Source of the DNA: Duganella sp. sic0402
GTDB taxonomy: Bacteria; Pseudomonadota; Gammaproteobacteria; Burkholderiales; Burkholderiaceae_D
Assembly: GCF_019219065.1 (NCBI RefSeq)
Contig: NZ_JAHUWK010000001.1
Span: forward strand, 62,001 to 126,000
Direction: 5' to 3'
Length of the DNA stretch: 64,000 nt
The notes below the pieces were generated by a model. It made no database searches. It worked only from the letters and a program-made list of their open reading frames with translations, and was not told where the DNA came from. The position numbers were made by a program, and so were the translations under genes. Every line of letters starts with the position of its first letter. Within the stretch, counting starts at the first letter, position 1. Positions 8,920 to 17,652 of this stretch are shown here, piece after piece.

Positions 8920-10142
8920 GGCAGCGCGCCTTCCACCGGGGCGTGCATGCTGCGGTGCCAGCCTTGCATGCGCCAGGCTGACCAGGCGGTCAGCGCGGCG
9001 CCCAGCAGCAGGATCAGACGGGTGTCGATCAGCGTCAGCACCGCGCCGGCCAGCGCCATGATGATATTCGCCAGGCAGAACGTGGTGGAAATCAGTCCCA
9101 TCACCGCGCCCTGGCCGTGGGCGCCGCCAAAACGTTCGGCGCAGTAATTGGGCACGATGGCGTTGTAGAAAGAATGCGGAATGCCGTACAGGATGATGCA
9201 CAGAATGCCGATGCTGGCGTTGCTGGCCGCCAGCGCGGCGATGATGGCGGCCACGGCAAAGGCGTACAGCCGGGCGCGCAGCAGCGGTTCGCCCTGGAAC
9301 GGCCGTCCGGCGACGATGGTGGTGGCGGTCATCACCGCGCACATGGCGGCGGTGGTCCAGGCAATGCCTTGGGCGCTGTAGCCGGGCACCTCCACCAGCC
9401 ACAGCGGATAAAACTCGTAGAAGCCGGTCACGCCGCAGGTGTAGGCGAGGGTGATGATGAACAGGCTGCGCAGGTCCGGTTCGCGCAGCAGATTCAGCGC
9501 ATGGCGGTCGCGCGCCACCTGCCACCAGGAGGTGGTGGCGCCGGATGGCGCTTCCGGCGGCAGCGTAATGGCGACCAGCACCGCCACCAGCAGCAGCGCG
9601 GCGACCGCGACCCAGAACGGCGTAGTGACGCCGAACTGCAGCGTGGCGCCGGCCAGTAGCGGACCGGCCAGCCAGCCCATGTAAAACGCGCCGTTCAGCC
9701 ACGACAGCGCTTTGCGGCGCAGATCGCCGTCGAGCTTATCGGCCAGCAGTGCGCGCGCCACCGAGCCGCTGCCTTCCAGCAAACCGGTGGCGAAGCGGGC
9801 GACAATAAACAGCGGATAGGATTCGATCAGCAGCGCGGCGGCGGTGACAGCGTGGCCGATGGCTGCGCCAACCGAAGTAATCAGCAGCACCGGGCGGCGG
9901 CCGTAGCGGTCCGACATTGGCCCAAGCAGTGCCGAGCCGATCAGCAAGCCAATCGGATTAATCGTCAGCGCCAGGCCGAACAGCAGCTTGGGCGGCAGCC
10001 CGAGGAAAGTATTCAGGCCATTGCTGCTGCCATCGGCAAACAGCGGCGGCAGAATCGGATACGGCAGCGCCGCACCGATAGTCGAAAGCAAAGCCAGCAG
10101 GCAAGCGGAGAAAATAAGCAGTGGAGTCTTCATGCGCTCCAC
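8916..10142 (-). CDS. MFS transporter
   Basis: The 408-residue protein shows twelve hydrophobic segments and the MFS loop 2-3 signature GPMSDRYGRRPVLL near residues 75-88, so it is an inner-membrane secondary transporter, probably a proton-coupled drug or metabolite exporter (substrate unknown). A second in-frame ATG at 10133 (MKTPLL) is an equally plausible start. It is the first gene of a two-gene operon with the SufR-like regulator. An inverted repeat at 10165-10182, 23 bp upstream of the start, is a likely operator. Confidence 0.88.
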   Translation of the reverse strand: MERMKTPLLIFSACLLALLSTIGAALPYPILPPLFADGSSNGLNTFLGLPPKLLFGLALTINPIGLLIGSALLGPMSDRYGRRPVLLITSVGAAIGHAVTAAALLIESYPLFIVARFATGLLEGSGSVARALLADKLDGDLRRKALSWLNGAFYMGWLAGPLLAGATLQFGVTTPFWVAVAALLLVAVLVAITLPPEAPSGATTSWWQVARDRHALNLLREPDLRSLFIITLAYTCGVTGFYEFYPLWLVEVPGYSAQGIAWTTAAMCAVMTATTIVAGRPFQGEPLLRARLYAFAVAAIIAALAASNASIGILCIILYGIPHSFYNAIVPNYCAERFGGAHGQGAVMGLISTTFCLANIIMALAGAVLTLIDTRLILLLGAALTAWSAWRMQGWHRSMHAPVEGALP

Positions 10143-10164
10143 TGTAGCGCCACCTCATCAATAA

Positions 10165-10182
10165 GTAAACGAAAAAGTTTAC
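10165..10182. promoter_or_regulatory. Inverted repeat, candidate operator of the MFS/SufR-like operon
   Basis: GTAAAC-N6-GTTTAC, perfect 6-bp arms, lies 23 bp upstream of the MFS start. Position and symmetry fit a dimeric regulator site; the coupled SufR-like protein is the obvious candidate. Confidence 0.45.
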
Positions 10183-10197
10183 AAATAAGACCGGGAC

Positions 10198-10389
10198 TTA
10201 ACGGCGGCCGAGGGCACGTTCGATTTTTTGGTCGGTTTTGTACTGGCTCAGGGAGTAGACGGCCCAGATCGCTGCTGGCAGCCAGCCGATCAGCGTGATT
10301 TGCAGGATCAGGCAGAGGATGCCGGCAAACGGGCGGCCGATGGTGAAGAAGGTCAGCCACGGCAGTATCAGGGCGATAATCAAACGCAT
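10198..10389 (-). CDS. Pmp3/YqaE family small membrane protein
   Basis: This 63-residue protein starting MRLIIALILPWLTFF has two hydrophobic helices (about 2-17 and 22-45) linked by GRPFAG, then LIGWLPAAIWAVYSL and a charged tail. This is the Pmp3/YqaE (UPF0057) layout, which uses a GW-P-I-A-Y pattern in the second helix. Family members are stress-linked proteolipids of the inner membrane with poorly defined function. I take the ATG at 10389 rather than the in-frame ATG at 10431, since the extra 14 residues are not part of the family. Confidence 0.75.
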   Translation of the reverse strand: MRLIIALILPWLTFFTIGRPFAGILCLILQITLIGWLPAAIWAVYSLSQYKTDQKIERALGRR

Positions 10390-10466
10390 AAGGCGAATCC
10401 GGTGAAGTTGTTGGACTGCACACAATATCACGTATGATGGCGTTCATTTGTACGGATTGCTACTCT

Positions 10467-10991
10467 ATGAAAGACTGGTTTGCCGGCGAGCGCGGCGCGT
10501 ATTTTTTTCTGTTGCTGGGCATCGGCCTGATCGGGCTGTTTGCTGTGCTGGAGTACCGCTTTCCACAAGCCGCTCAACTGGAGACAGCGCGCGGCCGCGT
10601 GCTCTGGCAGCAGGAGACGCGCGGTGCGCTGTATTTCCGGCTGGCCGACCAGCAGCAGTTTGTGTTGCACGCCAAGGGCGATGCCAGCGGCCGCCAGCGT
10701 CAGACGCTACGTGATGCGGCCATGTATCCGGTCAGCGTCCGGTTTTTGCGCCAGCAGAAAACAGGTATCGGCTTTGCGCCTGGCGAGTTTTATACGGTGT
10801 ATGGCGTGGCGGTTGGCGGCAAGGAGGTGGCGACGCTCGACGCGGTGCGCAGCGATTACCGGCGCGATAATCTGACCGCACTGCTGATGGGCGTCGCCGC
10901 CGCCATCGCCGGTGCCTGGCGCGTACGCTCGCTCAGTCCTGGTTCACGTCGCGCTGGCGGCGGAAGGCCAGCCAGCCGGCGATCACGGTAA
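10467..10991 (+). CDS. Hypothetical protein with N- and C-terminal membrane segments
   Basis: I do not recognise a family. From the ATG at 10467 the protein has 174 residues: MKDWFAGERG, a membrane helix (about 12-28), a 95-residue soluble region rich in Q and R, a second hydrophobic stretch (DNLTALLMGVAAAIAGAW) and a short basic tail. The layout (helix, small beta-rich domain, helix) resembles DUF3592-type proteins, but this is a guess. Its last 59 bp overlap the 3' end of the convergent CorA-family gene, so the basic C-terminus may not be conserved. Confidence 0.65.
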   Translation: MKDWFAGERGAYFFLLLGIGLIGLFAVLEYRFPQAAQLETARGRVLWQQETRGALYFRLADQQQFVLHAKGDASGRQRQTLRDAAMYPVSVRFLRQQKTGIGFAPGEFYTVYGVAVGGKEVATLDAVRSDYRRDNLTALLMGVAAAIAGAWRVRSLSPGSRRAGGGRPASRRSR

Positions 10992-11964
10992 AGCTGGCGA
11001 CGATCACCACCACCACCATAAAGCCATGCGGCGAATCCGCGAGCGGTATCCCGCCCACATTCATGCCCATCAGGCCGGCGATGATATTGATCGGCAGCGC
11101 CAGGACGGTCACCACGGTCAGCACGAACAGGCTGCGGTTGGTGGCCTCGCTGGCCAGCGCCGCAATCTCCTCCTGTATCAGTTTGATACGCTCCTGCAGC
11201 GACGCCATATCCGCCAGCACCATCGAGAATTCCTCGGTCGACTGGCGCAGCTCCTGCGTGTCGATATCGGCCATCCACGCCGGCGGCTTTTGCAGCAGGC
11301 GGAACAGCGCGGCCGGCTCCGGCGCCAGCAGCCGCTGCAAGCGCACCAGCACCCGCCGCAAGGCGCCCAGGCTGGCGCGCTTGGTGGTCAGCTTGCCGGC
11401 CAGCAGATTGTCTTCGATGCGGTCGACGGTGCTGATGGCGTCGCGGACGATCTTGATCAGCGCATCGGCCTGGTCGCGCAGCAGGTGGATCAGCAGTTCC
11501 ACCGACGAGCGTATCGGTTCGCCATTACGCACCGCGTTGCGCAGGCTGTCCACCGCGCGCAAGGGCTTGCGGCGCGCGCTGATGGCGATCTGCCGGTCGA
11601 CGCTGAGCCACAGCGTGGAGATGTCGGACGGTTCGTAGCTGAAGTCGTGCACCACGTCGTTGACCACGGCGATCAGCGTGTTGTCGGCCAGCTCGATGCG
11701 CGTCGAGCGCGGGCCTTCGTGCAGGCTTTCGTAGAACTCTTCCGGCAGCGCGGTGTGCTCGTGCAGCCATTTCTCGCTGGCGGTATTGGCCAGGTTGAAG
11801 TGCAGCCAGATGAATTCCTGCGGATGCTGCTCGCGTTCATTCAGCCATCGGCAGGCGGCGACGGTGTCCAGCGGCAGTCCCTTGCCGTCGGCGGCGCGGC
11901 CGAACAGATAGCCGCACACCAGCCCCGATTGATCGGAACCGTAGGAAGGGGAGGTCGCCTGCAT
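10933..11964 (-). CDS. CorA/ZntB-family divalent cation transporter
   Basis: The 343-residue protein has a long N-terminal cytoplasmic domain, a helical stalk (about 160-275) and two C-terminal membrane helices. The signature GMN occurs in LMGMNVGGIPLADSPHGF; the GGIP continuation is typical of ZntB (zinc) rather than of CorA proper. It is expected to be a pentameric channel or transporter for Zn2+ or Mg2+ in the inner membrane. It follows the HDOD gene by 6 bp, so the two are probably co-transcribed. Confidence 0.88.
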   Translation of the reverse strand: MQATSPSYGSDQSGLVCGYLFGRAADGKGLPLDTVAACRWLNEREQHPQEFIWLHFNLANTASEKWLHEHTALPEEFYESLHEGPRSTRIELADNTLIAVVNDVVHDFSYEPSDISTLWLSVDRQIAISARRKPLRAVDSLRNAVRNGEPIRSSVELLIHLLRDQADALIKIVRDAISTVDRIEDNLLAGKLTTKRASLGALRRVLVRLQRLLAPEPAALFRLLQKPPAWMADIDTQELRQSTEEFSMVLADMASLQERIKLIQEEIAALASEATNRSLFVLTVVTVLALPINIIAGLMGMNVGGIPLADSPHGFMVVVVIVASFTVIAGWLAFRRQRDVNQD

Positions 11965-11970
11965 GCGCGC

Positions 11971-12810
11971 TTAAACCAGCAGGGCGGCGCTCATATCGGC
12001 CGCGTCGCGTTTGGCTTCTTCCAGCATGGCGGCCAGTTTGGACTCGTCGATGAACAAGTCGATGGCGGAATCGGAATGCGGCGGCAGGTCGCGCTGCGGT
12101 TCCTGCAGCGGCGACTTGACGGGTGTCAGGTGATTGGCCAGCAGCAGCGTGTCCAGCAGCGTGTCCGGCGGGATCGACATAAAGCTGTCGCGCAGGCCTT
12201 CGATGGCGTCCGCCACCGGCTCGGGGATGCACAGCTTGCGCATCACTTCGCGGGTGATGATTTCTTCGCTGGCCGAGTGCCAGTTTTCCGGATCTTCTTC
12301 CAGCAGGCCAGGGAATTCGTCGGCGCGCGACAGCAGGTAGAAACCGCCCACTTCGTGCACGATGCCGGCGAACAGCGCGGTGTCTTCATTGATGCCGGTG
12401 ACCTGGCGCGCGATCAGGCGGCCCAGCGCGGCCACCGCTATCGTGTGGTCCCACAGCTTTTCGGCCTTGTTGCGGACTTCGGGATCGGTGATCTTGCTGC
12501 CGAACTGGCGTACCACCATGGCGGCCGCCAGCGCGAACAGGTTCTGGTAGCCGATGCGCATGATGGCGCCGCGCACATTGGTGACGACCGGCGCGCCGGC
12601 GCGGTTGAACATGGCCGAATTGGCGATGGCCACGGTTTTTGCGGCCAGCAGCGGTTCAGCCAGGACCAGGCTTATCGCGGTGTCGATCGGGCAGTCGGGA
12701 TCATCCAGCGCCAGTTGCACGCGCAGCGCCGCATTGACGCTGGTAGGAAAGATGAGTTCGCCACGTATGGCCAGGGCCGCGATATGGCCAAATGCTTCAA
12801 GTTTGTTCAT
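11971..12810 (-). CDS. HDOD domain protein
   Basis: The 279-residue protein from the ATG at 12810 has an HDOD fold: LPTSV-like opening (LIFPTSVNAALRVQ), FNRAGAPVVTNVRGAIMRIG, and the HD-like helices WDHTIAVAALGRLIARQ and TALFAGIVHEVGGFYLL. The HD metal ligands are incomplete, as usual in HDOD, so it is a signalling or scaffold protein rather than a phosphohydrolase. HDOD proteins commonly act with c-di-GMP or chemotaxis networks. It is the first gene of an operon with the CorA/ZntB gene. A long inverted repeat lies 81 bp upstream. Confidence 0.87.
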   Translation of the reverse strand: MNKLEAFGHIAALAIRGELIFPTSVNAALRVQLALDDPDCPIDTAISLVLAEPLLAAKTVAIANSAMFNRAGAPVVTNVRGAIMRIGYQNLFALAAAMVVRQFGSKITDPEVRNKAEKLWDHTIAVAALGRLIARQVTGINEDTALFAGIVHEVGGFYLLSRADEFPGLLEEDPENWHSASEEIITREVMRKLCIPEPVADAIEGLRDSFMSIPPDTLLDTLLLANHLTPVKSPLQEPQRDLPPHSDSAIDLFIDESKLAAMLEEAKRDAADMSAALLV

Positions 12811-12890
12811 GGTCAAAATTATACGCAGGCTTGGCCCCAATCTCAACGCTGAACATGGCGTTGTTGGCGGCAAGCGCGCAGATAGCGGCG

Positions 12891-12938
12891 GCAATGCGAC
12901 AGTCGCGACACGCTAGTGTCATGCGGCTGTCACATTGC
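12891..12938. repeat. Nested inverted repeat between the HDOD gene and dadA
   Basis: Outer arms GCAATGCGACAG (12891-12902) and CTGTCACATTGC (12927-12938) pair at 11 of 12 positions. Inside lies a second perfect repeat, GACAC-GCTA-GTGTC (12907-12920). There is no T run, so an intrinsic terminator for dadA is not clear; operator sites for the HDOD operon are an alternative. Confidence 0.55.
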
Positions 12939-12954
12939 GCTGATGGGAGGGGGC

Positions 12955-14238
12955 TTAGGCGTTGACCAGTTGCGGCGCCCGCACGCTGGCGCCGGCGCCG
13001 TAACGGCTGACTGAGAGGTCGTCGGCGCGGATCGCCGGGCGGCGTGCCGAGATCAGATCCGACAGCAGTTGCGCCGAGCCGCAGGACATGGTCCAGCCCA
13101 GCGTGCCGTGGCCGGTGTTGATGTACAGGTTGCGCAGGCCGGTGCGGCCGACGATCGGCGTGCCGTCCGGCGTCATCGGACGCAGGCCGGTCCAGAAGCT
13201 GGCTTCGGCGGTGTTGCCGGCGCCGGGGAACAGGTCGTTGACCACCATCTCCAGCGTCTCGCGGCGGCGCGGGTTGAGGCGGGTGTCGAAGCCGGCGATT
13301 TCCGCCATGCCGCCGACGCGGATGCGGTCGTCGAAGCGGGTGACGGCGATTTTGTAGGTTTCGTCGAGGATGGTCGACACCGGCGCGGCGGCCGCGTTGA
13401 CGATCGGGACGGTGATCGAATAGCCCTTCAGCGGGTAGACCGGGATCTTGACCAGGTCTTTCAGCAGCGCGGTCGAGTAGGAGCCCATGGCCACCACATA
13501 GGATTCGCCGGTGACCAGTTCATCGCCGCATTTGACGCCCTTGATGGCGTCGCCTTCGGTCAACAGGCCGGTGATGTCGACGCCGTAGCGGAATTTGACG
13601 CCCAGTTCCTCAGCCATCGCGGTCAGGCGGGTGGTGAACAGCTGGCAGTCGCCGGTTTCATCGTTGGGCAGGCGCAGGCCGCCGACCAGCTTGTTGCGGG
13701 CCAGGCCGGGCTCGGCACTAACCAATTGGTCGCGGCCCAGCAGTTCGTAAGGAACGCCGGTCTCTTCCAGCACCGCGATATCCTTGGCGGCGGCGTCCAT
13801 CTGCTCCTGGGTGCGGAACAGCTGGGTCGTGCCTTGCTGGCGGCCTTCGTAGCGGATGCCGGTCGAGGCGCGCAGGGCTTTGAAGCAGTCGCGGCTGTAT
13901 TCGGCCAGGCGCACCATGCGTTCCTTGTTGATGGCGTAGCGTTCGGCATTGCAGTTTTGCAGCATCTGCCACATCCATTGCAGTTGGAACATGGTGCCGT
14001 CCGGCGTGATGGATAGGGGGGCGTGGCGCTGCAACATCCACTTCATCGCTTTCAGCGGGATGCCGGGCGCGGCCCAGGGGGAGGCGTAGCCGGGGGAGAT
14101 CTGGCCGGCGTTGGCAAAGCTGGTTTCGAGGGCGGGGCCGGGCTGGCGGTCGAGCACGGTCACGTCATGGCCAGCCTTGGCCAGATAGTAGGCGCTGGTA
14201 ACGCCGATCACACCACTGCCCAAAATAACTACGCGCAT
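12955..14238 (-). CDS. dadA: D-amino acid dehydrogenase (small subunit type)
   Basis: The 427-residue FAD enzyme starts with the Rossmann motif [21 protein letters not shown] and has the DadA hallmarks [21 protein letters not shown] and, near the end, [21 protein letters not shown]. Length is normal (about 430). DadA oxidatively deaminates D-amino acids such as D-alanine to oxo acids, feeding electrons to the respiratory chain at the inner membrane. An Lrp-type regulator diverges from it across a 97-bp A+T-rich region and is the probable controller; in many bacteria dadA is under Lrp or a related regulator. No alanine racemase gene is adjacent. Confidence 0.95.
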   Translation of the reverse strand: MRVVILGSGVIGVTSAYYLAKAGHDVTVLDRQPGPALETSFANAGQISPGYASPWAAPGIPLKAMKWMLQRHAPLSITPDGTMFQLQWMWQMLQNCNAERYAINKERMVRLAEYSRDCFKALRASTGIRYEGRQQGTTQLFRTQEQMDAAAKDIAVLEETGVPYELLGRDQLVSAEPGLARNKLVGGLRLPNDETGDCQLFTTRLTAMAEELGVKFRYGVDITGLLTEGDAIKGVKCGDELVTGESYVVAMGSYSTALLKDLVKIPVYPLKGYSITVPIVNAAAAPVSTILDETYKIAVTRFDDRIRVGGMAEIAGFDTRLNPRRRETLEMVVNDLFPGAGNTAEASFWTGLRPMTPDGTPIVGRTGLRNLYINTGHGTLGWTMSCGSAQLLSDLISARRPAIRADDLSVSRYGAGASVRAPQLVNA

Positions 14239-14335
14239 ATTGCCCCCGATTATTTTACTTCGATATATTCAGCTATGGTATTCTCGTTTTTATAGTGTTT
14301 GTTACTGTATATCTTGAATAAAACAGTGGATTTTC

Positions 14336-14833
14336 ATGCGAATTCAGAAAGAATCGGTCCGTGGACTGGACAAGCTGGACAGAAAGATATTGCAGATCCT
14401 GCAGGAGGATGGGCGGATCTCGATGAAGGACCTGGGCGAGCAGGTCGGCCTGTCGACCACGCCGACGATTGAGCGGGTCAAGCGCATGGAGCGCGATGGC
14501 GTGATCACCGGCTATCACGCGCGGATTGATCCGCCGTCGCTGGGCGCCAAGCTGCTGGTGTTTGTCGAGATTACGCTGAATCAGAAATCCGGGCCGGCCT
14601 TCGAGCAGTTCCGGCGCGAGGTGCTGCGGATACCGGAGGTGCAGGAGTGCCATCTGGTGTCGGGGGATTTCGATTATCTGATCAAAGCGCGGATACACGA
14701 GATGGCGGAGTACCGCAAGCTGCTGGGTGAGATGCTGCTCAGCCTGCCAGGCGCGGCGCAGTCGAAAAGCTATGTGGTGATGGAGGAAATCAAGGAGACG
14801 CTGATCTTGTCGACAGAGGTGGTGCAGGGCTGA
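14336..14833 (+). CDS. Lrp/AsnC family transcriptional regulator
   Basis: The 165-residue protein begins with a helix-turn-helix (LDKLDRKILQILQEDGRIS, LGEQVGLSTTPTIERVKRME) followed by GVITGYHARIDP and an RAM ligand-binding domain with the usual VQECHLVSGDFDYLIK. This is the Lrp layout; such octameric proteins sense amino acids. It is divergent from dadA, so regulation of D-/L-alanine catabolism is likely (inference). The closest named functions would be Lrp, DadR or BkdR-type; the sequence alone does not choose. Confidence 0.92.
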   Translation: MRIQKESVRGLDKLDRKILQILQEDGRISMKDLGEQVGLSTTPTIERVKRMERDGVITGYHARIDPPSLGAKLLVFVEITLNQKSGPAFEQFRREVLRIPEVQECHLVSGDFDYLIKARIHEMAEYRKLLGEMLLSLPGAAQSKSYVVMEEIKETLILSTEVVQG

Positions 14834-14911
14834 TCTCGATCTTGATCTTGATCCATCGGCTCGGTGATCGCGCTGATTCGCTATCTGCCCCACTGAGCCG
14901 GCTTCAGTTAC

Positions 14912-14928
14912 AATGCCATAATGGCATT
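14912..14928. promoter_or_regulatory. Perfect 17-bp palindrome, candidate operator
   Basis: AATGCCATAATGGCATT has perfect 8-bp arms around a single A. It overlaps a possible -10 (TACAAT, 14909-14914) and lies 19 bp before the preferred GTG start of the following gene, as expected for a repressor site at the transcription start. Confidence 0.5.
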
Positions 14929-14947
14929 ACAAACAACTGGAGCAGGC

Positions 14948-16486
14948 GTGAATAGTCCGTCATCGCAGCTCGCCGTCCGCTCGCTGGACGAGCACTTGTC
15001 ATCTGATCAGAGTTTCAGCTCCGCCTATGCGCGCGTGGTGGGCGCTATCGCCGGCAGCGAGGGCAATCTGACGCTGGCCCAATTTGCGGCCGTCACCGAC
15101 ATCGCCGGCGACGGCCAGTCATCCGCCGTGTTCACCGCGCTGGTGCTGAACGCCATCGAGTCCGGCGTCGAAGTCGACTGGGCGTTGAGCGCGCTCAGCC
15201 GTAGCTGCGCCGGCATCGACCAGGCGGCGCGCGAACAGGCGCTGCACATGGTGGTGCCGCTGCTGGCGCTGCACGGCGCCGACGCGCGCGCGCTGGGCCA
15301 GCGCCTGGCCAAGACCCTGTCGGTACGCCTGTTGCCCGACGACCTCAACCGCTTGCCTCAAGCCGAGGAGCGCGGCATTCTTGCCAACCTGGGCGAACAG
15401 GCACGGCGCCTGGTGCGCGGCCGTTCGCTGGCCGACGCAGTGGCGGATTTCGGCCGCACCGCCGGCCAGCCGGCGCTGGTCGACCACGCGCGTAATTTCC
15501 AATCCGGTGATATCGACCAGAGCGCGCTGCGCGAGCTGGTGGTCAGTACGACCGCCGTCATCACCCAGGACATCAATACCTATCTTGAACAGGCACGCAT
15601 GCTATCGCTGGGCGAAGCCGCCGCCAGCGCGCTGGTCAGCGCCGCCAATGACCTGCAGAGCCAGGTGACGCAGCGACTGGTGCTGGTCGAGCAGCGCATC
15701 GCCTATGAGCGCCGGCTGCTGAACGAAGAAATCGACGACGCTGTGCACGACGCCGGCAACGCCATCGAGCTGGCGATGAGCGACCGCCTCAACACCGACA
15801 AATGGAAAGACGACGACGTGTGGGCCAGCATCGGCCGCAACCAGTTCGGGCAAGAGATGGAACGGCGGCTGGACCGCATCGTGCGCCGCAAGGAGCAGGC
15901 TCTGCACTTGCTGCAAGAGGATTTGCGCCTGTTCCAGTCCGGCATGCGGCTGGGGCAGGCGACGGTATTCCAGCGTCAGCACCATGCTGCGCTGGCCAAG
16001 CTGATGCCGCGCCTGCGGGTCGGCACGCGCATCGTCAACAAGCTGGATGCGGCGGCGAATATGACCCTGGTCAGCGGCGCAGCCGTCGCGGCCAGCACCG
16101 GCACCGCAGCTTACCTGATCGGCGCGGCGGTGGTGCTGCCGGTGGTGGCGCCCGCAGCGCCGTTTGTCGGCGGCGCGGTGCTGCTGGCGGGCGCGTTCAA
16201 ATGGTTCACCGATGGCGGCAAGCGCAAACGCATGGAAATCCGCGACAAGCGGCTGACGTTTGAAGAAGAATTGCGCAAGCAGCTGCTGGAGGCGGAGCAG
16301 GCATTCAACGCGCAGCTGGACCAGGTGGCGGAAGGCTTCCGCGACTCGGCCCTGCAGGTGCTGACGCCGATCGTGCTGGAGGCCGAAGCGGCCGGCCGCG
16401 TGCCCGGCATGCGCCAGCGCATCGCCGACCGCGTCATCACCCAGGCGCAGGCGGCGATCCGCCAGTTGGACGCCGAATTGCAGTAA
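14948..16486 (+). CDS. Unrecognised helical protein with a membrane hairpin
   Basis: I do not recognise this 512-residue protein. It has an all-helical N-terminal part (about 1-130, loosely TerB-like: GAIAGSEGNLTLAQFAAVTDIA), a long charged helical middle (about 140-370), a strongly hydrophobic stretch of nearly 50 residues rich in A, G and V that can form a membrane hairpin (about 365-415), and a charged helical tail. The order helices-hairpin-helices recalls the membrane-binding half of bacterial dynamin-like proteins, but no GTP-binding motif is present. I prefer the GTG at 14948, which has GGAG at 14939-14942, over the ATG at 14921, which lies inside the palindrome and lacks a ribosome site. 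No operon partner is evident. Confidence 0.8.
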   Translation: MNSPSSQLAVRSLDEHLSSDQSFSSAYARVVGAIAGSEGNLTLAQFAAVTDIAGDGQSSAVFTALVLNAIESGVEVDWALSALSRSCAGIDQAAREQALHMVVPLLALHGADARALGQRLAKTLSVRLLPDDLNRLPQAEERGILANLGEQARRLVRGRSLADAVADFGRTAGQPALVDHARNFQSGDIDQSALRELVVSTTAVITQDINTYLEQARMLSLGEAAASALVSAANDLQSQVTQRLVLVEQRIAYERRLLNEEIDDAVHDAGNAIELAMSDRLNTDKWKDDDVWASIGRNQFGQEMERRLDRIVRRKEQALHLLQEDLRLFQSGMRLGQATVFQRQHHAALAKLMPRLRVGTRIVNKLDAAANMTLVSGAAVAASTGTAAYLIGAAVVLPVVAPAAPFVGGAVLLAGAFKWFTDGGKRKRMEIRDKRLTFEEELRKQLLEAEQAFNAQLDQVAEGFRDSALQVLTPIVLEAEAAGRVPGMRQRIADRVITQAQAAIRQLDAELQ

Positions 16487-16494
16487 ATCCGGGG

Positions 16495-17643
16495 TCAGAG
16501 GTTGCGGGTGATGATGGCGTCGGCGGCGGTGGCCGCTTGTTGCAGCGGTTGGGTCAGCGCCTGGGTGGTGTAGACCGGCGTTTGCGGCATCGCCGTGCCG
16601 AGGACCGGACCATCGGTGTGGCTGATGTCAACCGATACGGTGGTCGACAGGCCAATGCGCAGCGGGTGCGTTTTCAGTTCTTTGGGATCAAGCGCGATGC
16701 GTACCGGCAGGCGCTGCACGACTTTGATCCAGTTGCCGCTGGCATTTTGCGCGGGCAGCAGGGAGAAGGCGCTGCCGGTGCCTGCGGACAGGCCGACTAC
16801 GCGGCCGTGGAATTCCACCTTGTTGCCATACATGTCGGCTTCCACCTTGGCCGGCTGGCCGACGCGGATATTTTTCAGCTCCGATTCCTTGAAGTTGGCG
16901 TCCACCCACAACTGGTCCAGCGGCACGATCGCCATCAGCGAGGTGCCCGGCGTTGCGCGCGCGCCGATCTGCACGCTGCGCTTGGCCACATAGCCCGATA
17001 CCGGCGCCAGGATGGTGTTGCGGCGCGCCGCCAGCCAGGCCTGCACATAGTCCGCCTTGGCCGCCTGCACCGCCGGATGCTGCGCCACGCTGACGCCGCT
17101 GACGCCAGCCTTGGCGGCCTGTTCCTGCTTGACCGCGACCGTAATCGCGGCGCGCGCATCCGCCACCGCCTGGCGCGCGTGCTCGACTTCCTCGCCGGAG
17201 ACGGTGTGGTCGGCCGCCAGCGGCATGCGGCGCGCCAGGTCGGCTTCGGCATTCTTCAATTGCAGCTTGCGCTGTGCGATGGCGGCATCGTATTGCGCCA
17301 CGTCGGCATAGCGCTGGCGTTGCTGGCGCACGGCTTCGCCCAGTCTGGCGTCGGCCTGCTGCAAGGCGATGTCGGCGTCGGCTGCATCCAGCTGGATCAG
17401 TGGCGCGCCAGCTTGCACCATCTGCGTTTCGTCGGCGCGGATTTCGGTGACGTTGCCGGTCACCTGCGACGACAGGTTGACCAGGTTGCCGCCGACGTAG
17501 GCGTTGTCGGTTTCCTGTACCTTGGACAGCACGATCTGGTAATAGGCCGCATACGCGATGCCGGCGGCGATGAAGGCGAGTGTGATCCCGGCCAGTATGG
17601 CCTTGCGTTTTTTGTCGTTGGCTTGCTTGGTGTCAGTGCTCAT
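16495..17643 (-). CDS. emrA: EmrA-type membrane fusion protein of an MFS efflux pump
   Basis: The 382-residue protein has one N-terminal membrane helix (about 14-34), the lipoyl half-motifs TDNAYVGGNLVNLSSQVTG and ILAPVSGYVAKRSVQ separated by a long coiled-coil hairpin, and a beta-barrel part containing VDANFKESELKNIRVGQPA, all classic EmrA/HlyD features. It bridges the inner-membrane pump EmrB and the outer-membrane channel to expel drugs such as uncouplers or fatty acids. It is the last gene of the marR-emrB-OMF-emrA operon, 9 bp after the channel gene. Confidence 0.94.
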   Translation of the reverse strand: MSTDTKQANDKKRKAILAGITLAFIAAGIAYAAYYQIVLSKVQETDNAYVGGNLVNLSSQVTGNVTEIRADETQMVQAGAPLIQLDAADADIALQQADARLGEAVRQQRQRYADVAQYDAAIAQRKLQLKNAEADLARRMPLAADHTVSGEEVEHARQAVADARAAITVAVKQEQAAKAGVSGVSVAQHPAVQAAKADYVQAWLAARRNTILAPVSGYVAKRSVQIGARATPGTSLMAIVPLDQLWVDANFKESELKNIRVGQPAKVEADMYGNKVEFHGRVVGLSAGTGSAFSLLPAQNASGNWIKVVQRLPVRIALDPKELKTHPLRIGLSTTVSVDISHTDGPVLGTAMPQTPVYTTQALTQPLQQAATAADAIITRNL

Positions 17644-17652
17644 GATGTGGTC

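Noticed and set aside
10912-12852. 646-codon plus-strand frame across the CorA/ZntB and HDOD genes
   Set aside because: It is rich in Q, R, H and G as antisense frames are, and both genes on the other strand are strongly supported.
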